Assembly: GCF_029335485.1 (NCBI RefSeq)
Contig: NZ_JARJLM010000628.1
Coordinates: 1-43,765 of the forward strand
Origin: Cupriavidus basilensis
GTDB taxonomy: Bacteria > Pseudomonadota > Gammaproteobacteria > Burkholderiales > Burkholderiaceae
Length of the DNA: 43,765 nucleotides
Direction: 5' to 3'
Both the position numbers and the translations under genes were made by a program. This document shows, piece by piece, positions 24,170-32,657 of this stretch. Below the pieces are notes generated by a model. That model searched no databases, was not told the DNA's origin, and saw only the letters and a list, made by a program, of their open reading frames with translations. Each line of letters opens with the position of its first letter. Within the stretch, counting starts at the first letter, position 1.

Positions 24170-24201
24170 GCATGAATTGTCCTGTTCCAGGCCGGAATCG
24201 T
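24170..24201. promoter_or_regulatory. 32-bp element, copy B
   Basis: Second copy of the element at 16119-16150 (26 of 32 identical). It contains the dyad TTCCAGGCCGGAA (24186-24197... read on the plus strand) and lies about 75 bases downstream of the promoter at 24086, before the leader ORF. The -35 match seen in copy A is not kept here, so regulator binding rather than a promoter is the shared function (inference). Confidence 0.5.
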
Positions 24202-24289
24202 GGGCGCGCCGGACCGCCCGGCAAAACACAATCCAGCAAACCCCGAGCCGGGCTCAACCGCTCGGGGACAGAACAACCAGGAGACAAGC

Positions 24290-24397
24290 ATGCAACTGCC
24301 ATTGGCACGTACCCAGGGCGCCGCACGCGCCGCCGCGCCCCACATCCATGCCGGTTTTAGCCGGGAGTTGGCCCTCGCAACCCACGCAGCGGCCTGA
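24290..24397 (+). CDS. 35-aa leader ORF upstream of SDR-liv operon
   Basis: ATG 24290 has a strong CAGGAG ribosome binding site; the SDR gene that follows has none. The ORF ends three bases before the SDR's ATG, so ribosomes finishing it could reinitiate there. The product starts MQLPLARTQGAARAAAP, contains HIH, and matches no family I know. It may be a translational-coupling leader or the stub of a lost gene. Confidence 0.45.
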   Translation: MQLPLARTQGAARAAAPHIHAGFSRELALATHAAA

Positions 24398-24400
24398 GCC

Positions 24401-25231
24401 ATGGAACCCACTTTCGATCAAGACAAGCGAACCCAGGCGGACGAGACCCGACCGGTGGCGATCGTCACCGGCGCGGCCGACGGCATCGGCTGGTCAACGG
24501 CGCAGCGGCTGGCCGCGGATGGCTGGCGCATCGTGCTGCTGGATCTGCGCGCCGACGCCGTGGCCGGCCGGGCGGCCGAACTCGGCGCGGCCCACCTGGG
24601 GCTGGCCTGCGATGTGACGCAAGAGTCCAGCGTGGATGGCGCCATCGGCGCGGCAGTGGCTCGGATGGGCCGGATCGACGCGCTCGTCAACAACGCCGGG
24701 ATCGGCGACCAGGCCCGGCCCACCCTGGAGCAGACACTCGATGCGTTCGAGCGCGTACTGGCCGTGCATGTGCGGGGCTGCTTCCTGATGAGCCAGGCCG
24801 TGCTGCGGACGATGCGCGAGCAGGCGCGCGACCCGCGCGGCAACCGCGGCGCCATTGTCAACCTGGGCTCGATCGCCAGCCTGGGCGGCATCCCCGGCCG
24901 CAATGCCTACTGCGCGGCCAAGGCCGGCGTGCTGGGCATGACGCGCGCCCTGGCCAGCGAATGGGCGCGCGAGGGCATCCGCGTCAATGCCGTGGCGCCG
25001 GGCTATGTGCGCACCGACCTGGTGGCCGGACTGGCACGCCAGGGCGCGATCGACGGCCAGGCAATCGCGCACCGCACGCCGATGGGCCGCATGGCCGAAC
25101 CCACCGAGATCGCCGAGGCCATCGCCTTCCTGGCGTCGCCCGCCGCCAGCTACATCACCGGGATCGTGCTGCCCGTGGATGGTGGCTGGACCGCGTTCGG
25201 CGCGCCGGACAACGCCTTGCCGGCTCTCTGA
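24401..25231 (+). CDS. Short-chain dehydrogenase/reductase
   Basis: 276-aa classical SDR: VTGAADGIGWSTAQRL, DLRAD at strand 2 (NAD preference likely), NNAGIG, NLGSIASLGG with the catalytic Ser, YCAAKAGV with Tyr/Lys, and ITGIVLPVDGGW. It lacks its own Shine-Dalgarno and appears coupled to the 35-aa leader ORF. First full gene of an operon continuing into a LivHMGFK importer, so it probably performs an early oxidation of the imported compound. Confidence 0.9.
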   Translation: MEPTFDQDKRTQADETRPVAIVTGAADGIGWSTAQRLAADGWRIVLLDLRADAVAGRAAELGAAHLGLACDVTQESSVDGAIGAAVARMGRIDALVNNAGIGDQARPTLEQTLDAFERVLAVHVRGCFLMSQAVLRTMREQARDPRGNRGAIVNLGSIASLGGIPGRNAYCAAKAGVLGMTRALASEWAREGIRVNAVAPGYVRTDLVAGLARQGAIDGQAIAHRTPMGRMAEPTEIAEAIAFLASPAASYITGIVLPVDGGWTAFGAPDNALPAL

Positions 25232-25250
25232 GCCCAGGAGGAAACGAAAG

Positions 25251-26102
25251 ATGCTGACAATCAACCTATTCAATGGCCTGGTCTACGGGGCGTTGCTGGT
25301 CGTGATGTGCTCGGGACTGGCGCTCATCTACGGCCTGCGCCGCGTGGTGAACTTCGCGCACGGCTCGCTCTATATGCTGGGGGCCTACCTGGGCTATTCG
25401 ATCGCCCTGCAGACCAGCTTCTGGGTGGCCCTGTTAGCCGTGCCTCTTGTGATGGCGGTGCTGGGCGTGCTGCTGGACCGCTACGGCTTTCGGCTCCTGC
25501 AGGACCGCGACCCGCTCTCCGTCGTGCTGGTCACCTTCGGCCTGCTGCTGGTGATCGAGGATTTCGTGCAGACCGTGTGGGGCAAGAGCAATCTGTCCGT
25601 GCCCGCCCCGGCCGCGTTGAGCGCGTCGGTCGACCTGTTTGGGACGCCGGTGCCCGCTTACCGCCTCGCGGTGATCGGCGCTGGCCTGCTGGTCGCGCTG
25701 GGCCTGAGCCTGTGGCTGCGCTATTCCCGCGCCGGCCTGTTCGTGCGCGCCGCCAGCACCGACCCCACCACCACCGCCATGCAGGGCGTCAACACCGATT
25801 TGCTGAGCGCCGGCGTGGTCGGGCTCGGCACCGCCCTGGCCGGGCTGGCCGGCGTGGTGGCCGCGCCGTTCCTGTCACTGTCGCCATCGATGAGCAGCGA
25901 CGTGATCATCGACTCGTTCGTGGTCGTGGTCGTCGGCGGGCTCGGATCGCTTGCCGGTGCGTTCGTGGCGGCGATGGTACTGGGCATGATCCAGGCGCTG
26001 GGCGCGGTCTACCTGCCCGATACGGCAATGCTGCTGCCGTTCCTGCTGATGGTTGCCGTGCTGATCTGGAAGCCGGCCGGCTTCGCCGGCAGCCGAACCT
26101 GA
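25251..26102 (+). CDS. Branched-chain-type ABC permease, LivH-like
   Basis: 283 aa from ATG 25251 with AGGAGG upstream; the frame is open well before. Inner-membrane permease of the HAAT family: LIYGLRRVVNFAHGSLYMLGAYLG near the N-terminus and VVVVGGLGSLAGAFVAAMVLG near the C-terminus, with about eight hydrophobic segments. Forms a heterodimer with the LivM-like protein encoded next. Such transporters import amino acids, urea and also aromatic or alicyclic acids; operon context favours the last. Confidence 0.92.
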   Translation: MLTINLFNGLVYGALLVVMCSGLALIYGLRRVVNFAHGSLYMLGAYLGYSIALQTSFWVALLAVPLVMAVLGVLLDRYGFRLLQDRDPLSVVLVTFGLLLVIEDFVQTVWGKSNLSVPAPAALSASVDLFGTPVPAYRLAVIGAGLLVALGLSLWLRYSRAGLFVRAASTDPTTTAMQGVNTDLLSAGVVGLGTALAGLAGVVAAPFLSLSPSMSSDVIIDSFVVVVVGGLGSLAGAFVAAMVLGMIQALGAVYLPDTAMLLPFLLMVAVLIWKPAGFAGSRT

Positions 26103-26114
26103 GGAGATAACACC

Positions 26115-27104
26115 ATGTCCACTAGAAACATGAGTCTTGGCGCTGTGGCAGCGCTCGCGGCAGGGGCGGCCGTCGCGGCCCTGGTCAGCTCGGGCACGAT
26201 CCTGTCCCTGCTGACGCAAGCCGTCATCTACGCGGTATTTGCCAGCGGCGTGGGCCTGCTGCTGAAGCAAAACGGCATGGCCAGTTTCGGCCATGCCCTG
26301 TACTTCGGCTTCAGCGGCTACGCCCTGGGCCTGCTCCTGCAGCTCCAGGTGATGCCGGCAGAGGCCGCCATCGTGGCCACCCTGGCCGGCATGGCCTTGA
26401 TGGCGTTCGTCATGGGCCTGGTGATCGTGCGCGTGCCGGGCGTGGCCTTCGGCATGCTGACGCTGGCTATCGGGCAGATGTTCTTCCTGATGGCCTCGCG
26501 CTCGCGCGGCCTCACCGGCGGCGCCGACGGCATGAGCATCGAATGGCCGGCCACGCTGTTCGGCGTGCCGCAGTCGCAATTGCTCCGGCCGGCCACCATG
26601 TTCCTGGTGTGCTGGGTCACCCTGGTGGTGGTCATGCTGCTGCTCGCGCTGATGCTGCGCGGCCGCTTCGGCAGCATCACCGAGGCCGTGCGCGACAACG
26701 AGGAGCGTGCCCGCTTCATCGGCATCAACACCCTGATACCACGCGCCGGCCTCTATGCGCTGTCGGCCACCGTGACCGGCCTGGCCGGTGTGCTGTCGGC
26801 GCTGAACACCGGCTTCGTCTCGCCCGAGAACCTGCATTGGAGCCTGTCGGGCGTGGCGCTGATGATGGCAGTGGTGGGCGGCTACAAGGCCCTGTGGGGG
26901 CCGGCGCTGGGTGCCATCGTGTACTTCCTGGCCAAGGACATCCTGGGCGCCTACGCCAACCACTGGATGGCCATTTTCGGCATCGCACTGATCACCGTGA
27001 TCGTGTTCTCGCCCGCCGGCATCGCGGGCGCCCTCAAGGGACTGTCCATGCGCAACAAGCGCATCGGCGCCAAGCCGGCCCGGGCCGCCGTTCGCACCAG
27101 CTGA
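26115..27104 (+). CDS. Branched-chain-type ABC permease, LivM-like
   Basis: 329 aa, second permease subunit. Features: ASFGHALYFGFSGYALGLLLQ, VPGVAFGMLTLAIGQMFF, EAVRDNEERARFIGIN (the cytoplasmic coupling loop) and AVVGGYKALWGPALGAIVYF. About nine to ten hydrophobic segments and a basic C-terminus. Starts 12 bases after the LivH stop with GAGGAG before the ATG. Confidence 0.92.
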   Translation: MSTRNMSLGAVAALAAGAAVAALVSSGTILSLLTQAVIYAVFASGVGLLLKQNGMASFGHALYFGFSGYALGLLLQLQVMPAEAAIVATLAGMALMAFVMGLVIVRVPGVAFGMLTLAIGQMFFLMASRSRGLTGGADGMSIEWPATLFGVPQSQLLRPATMFLVCWVTLVVVMLLLALMLRGRFGSITEAVRDNEERARFIGINTLIPRAGLYALSATVTGLAGVLSALNTGFVSPENLHWSLSGVALMMAVVGGYKALWGPALGAIVYFLAKDILGAYANHWMAIFGIALITVIVFSPAGIAGALKGLSMRNKRIGAKPARAAVRTS

Positions 27105-27116
27105 GAGGAGACTTCG

Positions 27117-27836
27117 ATGAACGATTTCGTATTGCAGGCGGAAGACGTGGCCATCCACTATGGCGGCGTCAAGGCGGTGGACGGCGTGTCCCTCACGCTT
27201 CGCCGCGGCCAGATCCGCGGCCTGATCGGCCCCAACGGCGCCGGCAAGTCCACGGTGATCGACGCCATCACCGGGCGCCGCCGCCTCACGCGCGGCAAGG
27301 TGTACCTCAACGGGCAGGACGTGACCGCGCTCGGCCCGACCCAGCGCCGCATGACCGGTTTGTCGCGCAGTTTCCAGCGCACCAGCATCTTCGGCCAGAT
27401 GCCGGTGCGCAGGCAGGTGGAGCTGGCCTCGCACAAGATGGGCGTGGCGGATTCCGGCGCCGACGCCGATGCCGTGCTCAGGGAGCTCGACCTGCTGCCG
27501 CTGGCAGCCGTCACGGCGGAAGACCTGGGCTATGGCGAGCAGCGCCGGCTGGACCTGGCGCTGGCGCTGGTTGGCCGCCCCAGCGTGCTGCTGCTGGACG
27601 AGCCCATGGCGGGCCTGTCGGTCAAGGAATCGCTGGACCTGGCCAAGCACCTCAAGGCGCTGACCACGCGCTGGGAAGTCTCGGTGCTGCTGGTCGAGCA
27701 CGACATGGACGTGGTGTTCGGCATCTCCGATGCCGTGACCGTGTTCGAACTGGGCCGCGTGATCGCCGACGGAGAACCGGCCGCCGTGCGCGCCAATCCG
27801 CGCGTGCGCGAAGCCTACCTCGGGAGCGCCGCATGA
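27117..27836 (+). CDS. ABC ATPase, LivG-like
   Basis: 239 aa. Walker A GPNGAGKST, signature region GYGEQRRLDLALAL (a divergent LSGGQ usual for LivG), Walker B VLLLDEPMAGLS, and the H-loop in VEHDMDVVF. Slightly shorter than typical LivG (about 255). The stop overlaps the LivF ATG, giving coupled translation of the two ATPases. Confidence 0.93.
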   Translation: MNDFVLQAEDVAIHYGGVKAVDGVSLTLRRGQIRGLIGPNGAGKSTVIDAITGRRRLTRGKVYLNGQDVTALGPTQRRMTGLSRSFQRTSIFGQMPVRRQVELASHKMGVADSGADADAVLRELDLLPLAAVTAEDLGYGEQRRLDLALALVGRPSVLLLDEPMAGLSVKESLDLAKHLKALTTRWEVSVLLVEHDMDVVFGISDAVTVFELGRVIADGEPAAVRANPRVREAYLGSAA

Positions 27837-28537
27837 CCGCCCTGCTCAACCTGGAAAACGTCAACGCCTTCTATGGTACGGCGCATATCCTGCACGACCT
27901 CAACCTCACCGTTGCCGCCGGCGAGCGCGTGGCGCTGGTCGGCCGCAACGGCGTGGGCAAGACCACGGTGGTCAACACCATCCTGGGGCTGGCCTCGCTG
28001 CGCGGCGGGCAGATCCACCTGGGCACGCACCGCCTGGCGCGGCCGCGCCCCTACGCGCCCGCCCAGCACGGCGTGGTGGTGGTGCCGCAGGGCCGGCGCA
28101 TCGTGGCCAACCTGACCGTCGAGGAAAACCTGCACCTGGGCGCCGCCACGGGCCGCAAAGGCCCATGGACGGTGCCGGAAATCTACCAGCTCTTCCCCAT
28201 CCTGCAGGAGCGGGCGCACACGCCGGGCACAGCGCTCTCGGGCGGGCAGCAACAGATGCTGGCGGTCGGCCGCGCGCTGATGGCAAACCCCTCTCTGATC
28301 CTGCTCGACGAACCCACCGAAGGCCTGGCGCCGGTCATCGTCGACCAGCTCGCCAGCATCTTCACCAGGGTCGCCGACCAGGGCACCGCGCTGCTGCTGA
28401 TCGAGCAGAACATGAGCCTGGTGGTGCGCGTGGCGCAGCGGTACTGCGCCATGGCAAAGGGCGCGGTCGTGGCCGAAGGCGCGGTGGAAAACTCCAGGAC
28501 CGGGCTGGAACGCCTCGAAGCCCACGTCATGGTCTGA
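27833..28537 (+). CDS. ABC ATPase, LivF-like
   Basis: 234 aa, starting at ATG 27833 in a 4-base overlap with livG. Walker A GRNGVGKTT, Q-loop region VPQGRRIVANLTVEENL, signature LSGGQQQMLAVGRALM, Walker B LILLDEPTEGLAP, and LLIEQNMSLV. Standard length. Second ATPase of the importer. Confidence 0.93.
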   Translation: MTALLNLENVNAFYGTAHILHDLNLTVAAGERVALVGRNGVGKTTVVNTILGLASLRGGQIHLGTHRLARPRPYAPAQHGVVVVPQGRRIVANLTVEENLHLGAATGRKGPWTVPEIYQLFPILQERAHTPGTALSGGQQQMLAVGRALMANPSLILLDEPTEGLAPVIVDQLASIFTRVADQGTALLLIEQNMSLVVRVAQRYCAMAKGAVVAEGAVENSRTGLERLEAHVMV

Positions 28538-28589
28538 GGCCGAAGCACGCCAAGGCAAGCCAAAGCCCGGGCCTCCATGTTCAACGGCC

Positions 28590-28606
28590 GCCGGACCGCT
28601 TCCGGC
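28590..28606 (+). promoter_or_regulatory. Hairpin between transporter core and binding protein
   Basis: GCCGGA-CCGCT-TCCGGC: perfect 6-bp stem with a 5-base loop, 23 bases before the binding-protein ATG and just upstream of its AGGAG. Possibly stabilises the transcript for the more abundant binding protein. Confidence 0.35.
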
Positions 28607-28629
28607 CCAGAAAATCAGGAGACAAAAGC

Positions 28630-29829
28630 ATGTTCAAGATGAAACCCCTGCAGCGCACGCTGACCTCGCTTTCGGTCCTGGCCGTCCTAGCGGCGCTACC
28701 CCTGGCCGCCCTGGCCCAAGGCAAGGACCCGGTCAAGGTCGGCCTGGTCACGTCCAGGTCCGGCGTCTTCGCCCAGCAAGGCGAGGAAGTGCTGCGCGCG
28801 GTGCAGTTCGCGATCGATGAAGCCAACGCCGCCGGTGGCGTGGACGGCCGCAAGGTCGAGGTGCAGATCGCCGACGACGAAGGCACGCCGGACGCCGGGC
28901 GCCGCGTGGCGGAGAAGCTCGCGCGCGACGGCTACAACCTGCTGATCGGTGCGATTCCCTCTTCCATCTCCCTGGCGATCGCCCCCAACCTGGAGCGCTG
29001 GGACGCCGCCTACTTCAGCGTGGCCAGCAAGTCCGACAAGCTCACCGGCGATACCTGCAAGGCGCGCAGCTTCCGCACCAACCATTCGGACGCGATGGAC
29101 ATCGCCATGATCGGCCAATGGACCAGGGACCTCAAGGAGAAGTCCTTCGCTATCCTGGCCGCCGACTATGTGTGGGGCCGCGACTCGGGCGAATCCTTCA
29201 AGAAGGCCGCCGAGGCGGCGGGCAAGAGCGTGCCGCTGTCGCTCTACGTGCCGATGGGCACCAAGGATTTCTCGCCCTATATCGCCCAGCTCAAGGCCGC
29301 CAGCGTGGAAGCGATCTGGGTGGCTGAGGTAGGCCGCGATGCCATTGCCTTCGTCAAGCAGGCGCAGGAATTCGGGCTAATCCCGGCCAAGAAGCTGATC
29401 GGCCATGCGCTGATCCAGAACTTCATGATCCAGGCCTCCGGCGACGCGCTGAAGGACACCCTCGGCACCACCACCTACACGCCGGATATTGACACGCCGC
29501 GCAACAAGGCGTTCACCGCGGCATGGAAGAGCAGGTTCAACCGCCTGCCCACCGACAACGAGGGCCAGGCCTACAACGGCGCGCAGGTGATCTTCGCGGG
29601 CGTGCGCAAGGCGGGCAGCACGAAACCCGCCGAGGTGAGCCGGGCCTTGCGCGGCGCGCAGATCGATACCGTCTATGGCAGCGTCACCATGCGGGCGCAG
29701 GACAACCAGCTCGTGCTGCCCAACTTCGTGGCACGCGCCAGGACCATGGATGGCGTGCTGCGCCCCGTGATCGAGAAGCGCTTCGAGCCGTCGCTGACCC
29801 CTGCCGCATCGCCGCTTTGCAAGATGTGA
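28630..29829 (+). CDS. ABC substrate-binding protein, LivK/HAAT family
   Basis: 399 aa. Signal peptide of about 30 residues ending at ALAQGKDPVKVGLV; no lipobox Cys. Periplasmic binding fold type I: SRSGVFAQQGEEVLRAVQFAIDEANAAGGV, VEVQIADDEGTPDAGRR, and the hinge region FAILAADYVWGRDSGESF. In this family such proteins bind amino acids or aromatic and alicyclic acids. ATG 28630 has AGGAG upstream. It completes the importer. Confidence 0.92.
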   Translation: MFKMKPLQRTLTSLSVLAVLAALPLAALAQGKDPVKVGLVTSRSGVFAQQGEEVLRAVQFAIDEANAAGGVDGRKVEVQIADDEGTPDAGRRVAEKLARDGYNLLIGAIPSSISLAIAPNLERWDAAYFSVASKSDKLTGDTCKARSFRTNHSDAMDIAMIGQWTRDLKEKSFAILAADYVWGRDSGESFKKAAEAAGKSVPLSLYVPMGTKDFSPYIAQLKAASVEAIWVAEVGRDAIAFVKQAQEFGLIPAKKLIGHALIQNFMIQASGDALKDTLGTTTYTPDIDTPRNKAFTAAWKSRFNRLPTDNEGQAYNGAQVIFAGVRKAGSTKPAEVSRALRGAQIDTVYGSVTMRAQDNQLVLPNFVARARTMDGVLRPVIEKRFEPSLTPAASPLCKM

Positions 29830-29858
29830 GATCCCGTCCTGGCCTTGGAGAATCATCG

Positions 29859-30776
29859 ATGAAGCGTGTACTGATCACCGGGGGCAGCGGCTTCCTCGGC
29901 GCCTGGATCATCCGCCGCCTGACAGCCCGCGGCACGGACGTGCGGGTATTCGACATCCATGCCAACCGCGGCACGGTGGCGGACATCGCGGGGCCCGTTG
30001 CGCACGGGCTGGAATGGCAGGTTGGCGATATCCGCGATGCTAACGCCGTGCGCCTGGCCATGCAGGGCTGTGACGGCGTGATCCACCTGGCCGGCGTGCT
30101 CACGCCCAATTGCAGCGCCGACCCGGTGCGCGGCGCGCAAATCAACCTGATGGGTTCGCTCAACGTCTTCGAGGGCGCGCACGCGCATGGCATCGGCCAG
30201 GTGGTCTATGCGAGCTCGGCGGGTGTCTATGGTCCGCTTGACGCGCGGCATCCGCAGCCCGCCACCCACTACGGCGCCTTCAAGCTCGCGGTGGAGGGCG
30301 CGGCGCGCGCCTACTGGCACGAACGCCATATTGCCAGCATCGGGTTTCGGCCCTTCGTGGTATACGGGCCCGGGCGGGAAACCGGCGTCAGTGCCGGCCC
30401 CAGTATCGCCTGCCGCGCGGCCGCGCGCGGCGAGGCGTGCACCATCGGCTATACCGGTGCCTCCGGCCTGATCTACGTGGACGATGTGGCGCAGGCGTTC
30501 GAGCAGGCCCTGCTCGTACCGGCGCAGGGCGCCAGCGTGTACAACCTGGTGGGCCAAACGACCACGATGGACGAAGTCATGGCCGAGATCCGGCGCCAGA
30601 TGCCCGGCGCACAACTGAAGGCAGAAGGGCCGCCGCTCACCATCGCGCCCGGCATCACCGAGGACGGGCTGGATGCGCTGCTGCCGGTGCGCCTGCGAAC
30701 GGGCTTGGCGCAAGGCATTGCGGCCACGCTCGACCACTACCGGAAGCAAGACCGTCCCGACCATCCATCAACCTGA
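29859..30776 (+). CDS. NAD-dependent epimerase/dehydratase (extended SDR)
   Basis: 305 aa from ATG 29859, preceded by TTGGAG. Extended-SDR cofactor motif ITGGSGFLGAWIIRR, DIHAN at strand 2, HLAGVLTPN, Ser in YASSAGVYG and Tyr/Lys in THYGAFKLAVE, then RPFVVYGPGR. Resembles UDP-glucose 4-epimerase-like oxidoreductases that in catabolic clusters act on hydroxy acids, for example uronate dehydrogenase-type enzymes. Substrate not assignable. Confidence 0.88.
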   Translation: MKRVLITGGSGFLGAWIIRRLTARGTDVRVFDIHANRGTVADIAGPVAHGLEWQVGDIRDANAVRLAMQGCDGVIHLAGVLTPNCSADPVRGAQINLMGSLNVFEGAHAHGIGQVVYASSAGVYGPLDARHPQPATHYGAFKLAVEGAARAYWHERHIASIGFRPFVVYGPGRETGVSAGPSIACRAAARGEACTIGYTGASGLIYVDDVAQAFEQALLVPAQGASVYNLVGQTTTMDEVMAEIRRQMPGAQLKAEGPPLTIAPGITEDGLDALLPVRLRTGLAQGIAATLDHYRKQDRPDHPST

Positions 30777-30799
30777 CACAGGACGACGCGATCCACATC

Positions 30800-31624
30800 A
30801 TGAACACTGCATCTCCGAGACACGCCCTCGTCACCGGCGCTACCGGCGGCATCGGCCGTGCCATCTGCTTTGCGCTGATCGAGCAGGCCCGCCGCGATGG
30901 CGCGCCCATTCACCTCAGCGCCGCCGCCTCGCGGCCCGGCGAGCGCCTGGAGCGCCTGGTGGAGGAAATACGCACCGCCGGCGCCGCGGCCAGCGGCGTC
31001 TCCGGCGACATCACCGATCCCGCGCAATGTGCGTCCCTGGTGACCCAGGCCCATGCCCAGGGCGGCGACCTGACGGCCCTGGTGTGCAACGCGGGGGCGT
31101 CCGGGCCCGGGCGCCTGGCCGACCTGCCGGTAGCCCAGTGGGACCTCACCTTTAACCTCAACACCCGTTCGGCCTGGCTGCTGGCCCAGGCGGCGCGCGA
31201 GCAGCTGGCGCGCACGCGCGGCAGCATCACGGCGGTGGCGTCGATGTCGGGTCTGACCCCGCACCCGGGCTACGGAGCCTATTCGGCAGCCAAGGCGGCG
31301 CTCATCATGCTATGCCGCCACCTTGCGCAGGAATGGGCGGCCGACGGCATTCGCGTCAATACCGTCTGCCCTGGCATGGTTCGCACCCCGTTGACCGAAG
31401 CGGTGTACCAGGACGACGCCACGCTCCGGCAACGCGAGGCGCTGGTACCACTGGGCCGCGTCGGCAGGCCGGAGGACGTCGGCGCCGCAGTGGCCTACCT
31501 GGCGAGTGCTGGCGCATCCTACGTGACGGGACACAACCTCGTGGTGGACGGCGGCATCTCGGATCACATGCTATCGATGATTCCGGGCCGGCCGGGAAAA
31601 CCAGCCGTGATGGAAGCGCTTTGA
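30800..31624 (+). CDS. Short-chain dehydrogenase/reductase
   Basis: 274-aa SDR. VTGATGGIGRAIC, CNAGASGPG (the usual NNAG altered to CNAG), VASMSGLTP, YSAAKAALI with catalytic Tyr/Lys, PGMVRTPL, VTGHNLVVDGG. It ends in the sequence MIPGRPGKPAV, a tail also seen in the SDR at 16208 (MVPRPGFNQ), suggesting the two are relatives. Last gene of the liv operon, converging with the IclR gene. Confidence 0.9.
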   Translation: MNTASPRHALVTGATGGIGRAICFALIEQARRDGAPIHLSAAASRPGERLERLVEEIRTAGAAASGVSGDITDPAQCASLVTQAHAQGGDLTALVCNAGASGPGRLADLPVAQWDLTFNLNTRSAWLLAQAAREQLARTRGSITAVASMSGLTPHPGYGAYSAAKAALIMLCRHLAQEWAADGIRVNTVCPGMVRTPLTEAVYQDDATLRQREALVPLGRVGRPEDVGAAVAYLASAGASYVTGHNLVVDGGISDHMLSMIPGRPGKPAVMEAL

Positions 31625-31641
31625 GCCAGCCATGGCGGGGA

Positions 31642-31655
31642 CCGGGTTATCCCGG
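31642..31655. terminator. Short hairpin between convergent genes
   Basis: CCGGG-TTAT-CCCGG, 5-bp stem and 4-base loop, between the SDR stop (31624) and the IclR stop (31696). No T-run on either strand, so only a weak candidate. Confidence 0.25.
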
Positions 31656-31695
31656 CACCTGAGAACGGGCGGCGCGATGGAAACCGCGTCGCCGG

Positions 31696-32520
31696 TCAGG
31701 CCGCGTAGATAGGCTTGAGACCGTGGCCTTCGGGCTTCGACGCCCGTTTGCTGAAGAAGGCCGATGCACCGCTGGCAGCCGCCAGCTGCGCCGCCATGGA
31801 GAGCAGGTCAGGCCCCAGCGACAGCATGCGCGCCTCGGCAAAGCGCACGGTCGGGCCGGCAATGGTGACGACGCCCAGCGGCGCCTGGCCAGCCAGCTGC
31901 ACCGGCGCGGCCATGGCGTTCAGCCCCGCGGTGAAGGTCTCCCGTGTCACCGAAAAGCCGCGCTCGCGCGCGGCGTGTACGGCTTCCAGCATCGCCTGCA
32001 TCGAATCCGGCGCGCCGGGACCGTAGTCCGCGGGCATACCCAGCCCTTGCTGCGCGACCAGCGCCAGGGCCGCGTCGTCGCTCATGGTCGACAGCCAGGC
32101 CAGCCCGGAGGCGGAGCAGCTCAGGCGGGCGTCCTCGCCCATGTCAGGATCGTAGCGCAGGCCCTGGCGGGCACCTTGCGCGCGCGCCACCCAGGTGAGC
32201 CGGTTGCCATCGATCACGCTCAGGCGCACCAGTTCGCCCGAGATCTCTGCCAGGCGATCCAGCAGGGGCTGGGCGATGTCCACGATCCCGGTCTTGCTCA
32301 GGTAAGTCAGCCCCATCGACACGAGCTTGGTGGTCAGCATGTACTCGCCCTTGTCCCGCGTCTGGCGCACGTAGTCGCAGCGCATCAGATCGCTCAGCAA
32401 CCGGTGCGCCCCGCTCCGCGGAATCTCGAGCTGGTCGGCGATGGTCGCCAGTTCCAGTCCCTCGCTATGCCGGGCCAGCAGTTCCAGAATGCCCAAAGTG
32501 CGTTCGAGAACACCATTCAT
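31696..32520 (-). CDS. IclR-family regulator 1
   Basis: 274 aa. N-terminal winged helix (MNGVLERTLGILELLARH, then IPRSGAHRLLSDLMRCDY) and C-terminal IclR effector domain (LSVIDGNRLTWVARAQGARQ, SGLAWLST, GLNAMAAPV, AGPTVRF). It is about four-fifths identical by eye to IclR 2 at 35087-35914, and the recognition helices differ by only a few residues, so both should bind the same operator. Its own promoter at 32576-32604 overlaps the shared dyad, suggesting autoregulation. Role as repressor or activator is unknown. Confidence 0.9.
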   Translation of the reverse strand: MNGVLERTLGILELLARHSEGLELATIADQLEIPRSGAHRLLSDLMRCDYVRQTRDKGEYMLTTKLVSMGLTYLSKTGIVDIAQPLLDRLAEISGELVRLSVIDGNRLTWVARAQGARQGLRYDPDMGEDARLSCSASGLAWLSTMSDDAALALVAQQGLGMPADYGPGAPDSMQAMLEAVHAARERGFSVTRETFTAGLNAMAAPVQLAGQAPLGVVTIAGPTVRFAEARMLSLGPDLLSMAAQLAAASGASAFFSKRASKPEGHGLKPIYAA

Positions 32521-32575
32521 GTCAAAGAAGCTCCAGTGATGAGGATGTCGGAGCTAAAGCATGCGCGATCTTTGA

Positions 32576-32612
32576 ACCATAGTCAAAAAAGCAATGAAAT
32601 TCTATTGTTGAA
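32576..32612 (-). promoter_or_regulatory. Promoter of IclR gene 1 with shared dyad
   Basis: On the minus strand: -35 TAGAAT (32604-32599), 17-base spacer, -10 TATGGT (32581-32576). The overlapping dyad reads TTCAACAATAGAA (32612-32600), less perfect than the other two. The spacer shares GCTTTTTTGACTA-like sequence with the promoter at 24055-24091. Confidence 0.65.
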
Positions 32613-32657
32613 TTTCATTCCAATCCATGCCTAGACCCTGGACCATGGTGCCCATCC

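Noticed and set aside
25875-27701. 608-codon minus-strand ORF
   Set aside because: Antisense to LivH, LivM and LivG, which carry full family motifs; product is His/Gln/Gly-rich without homology.
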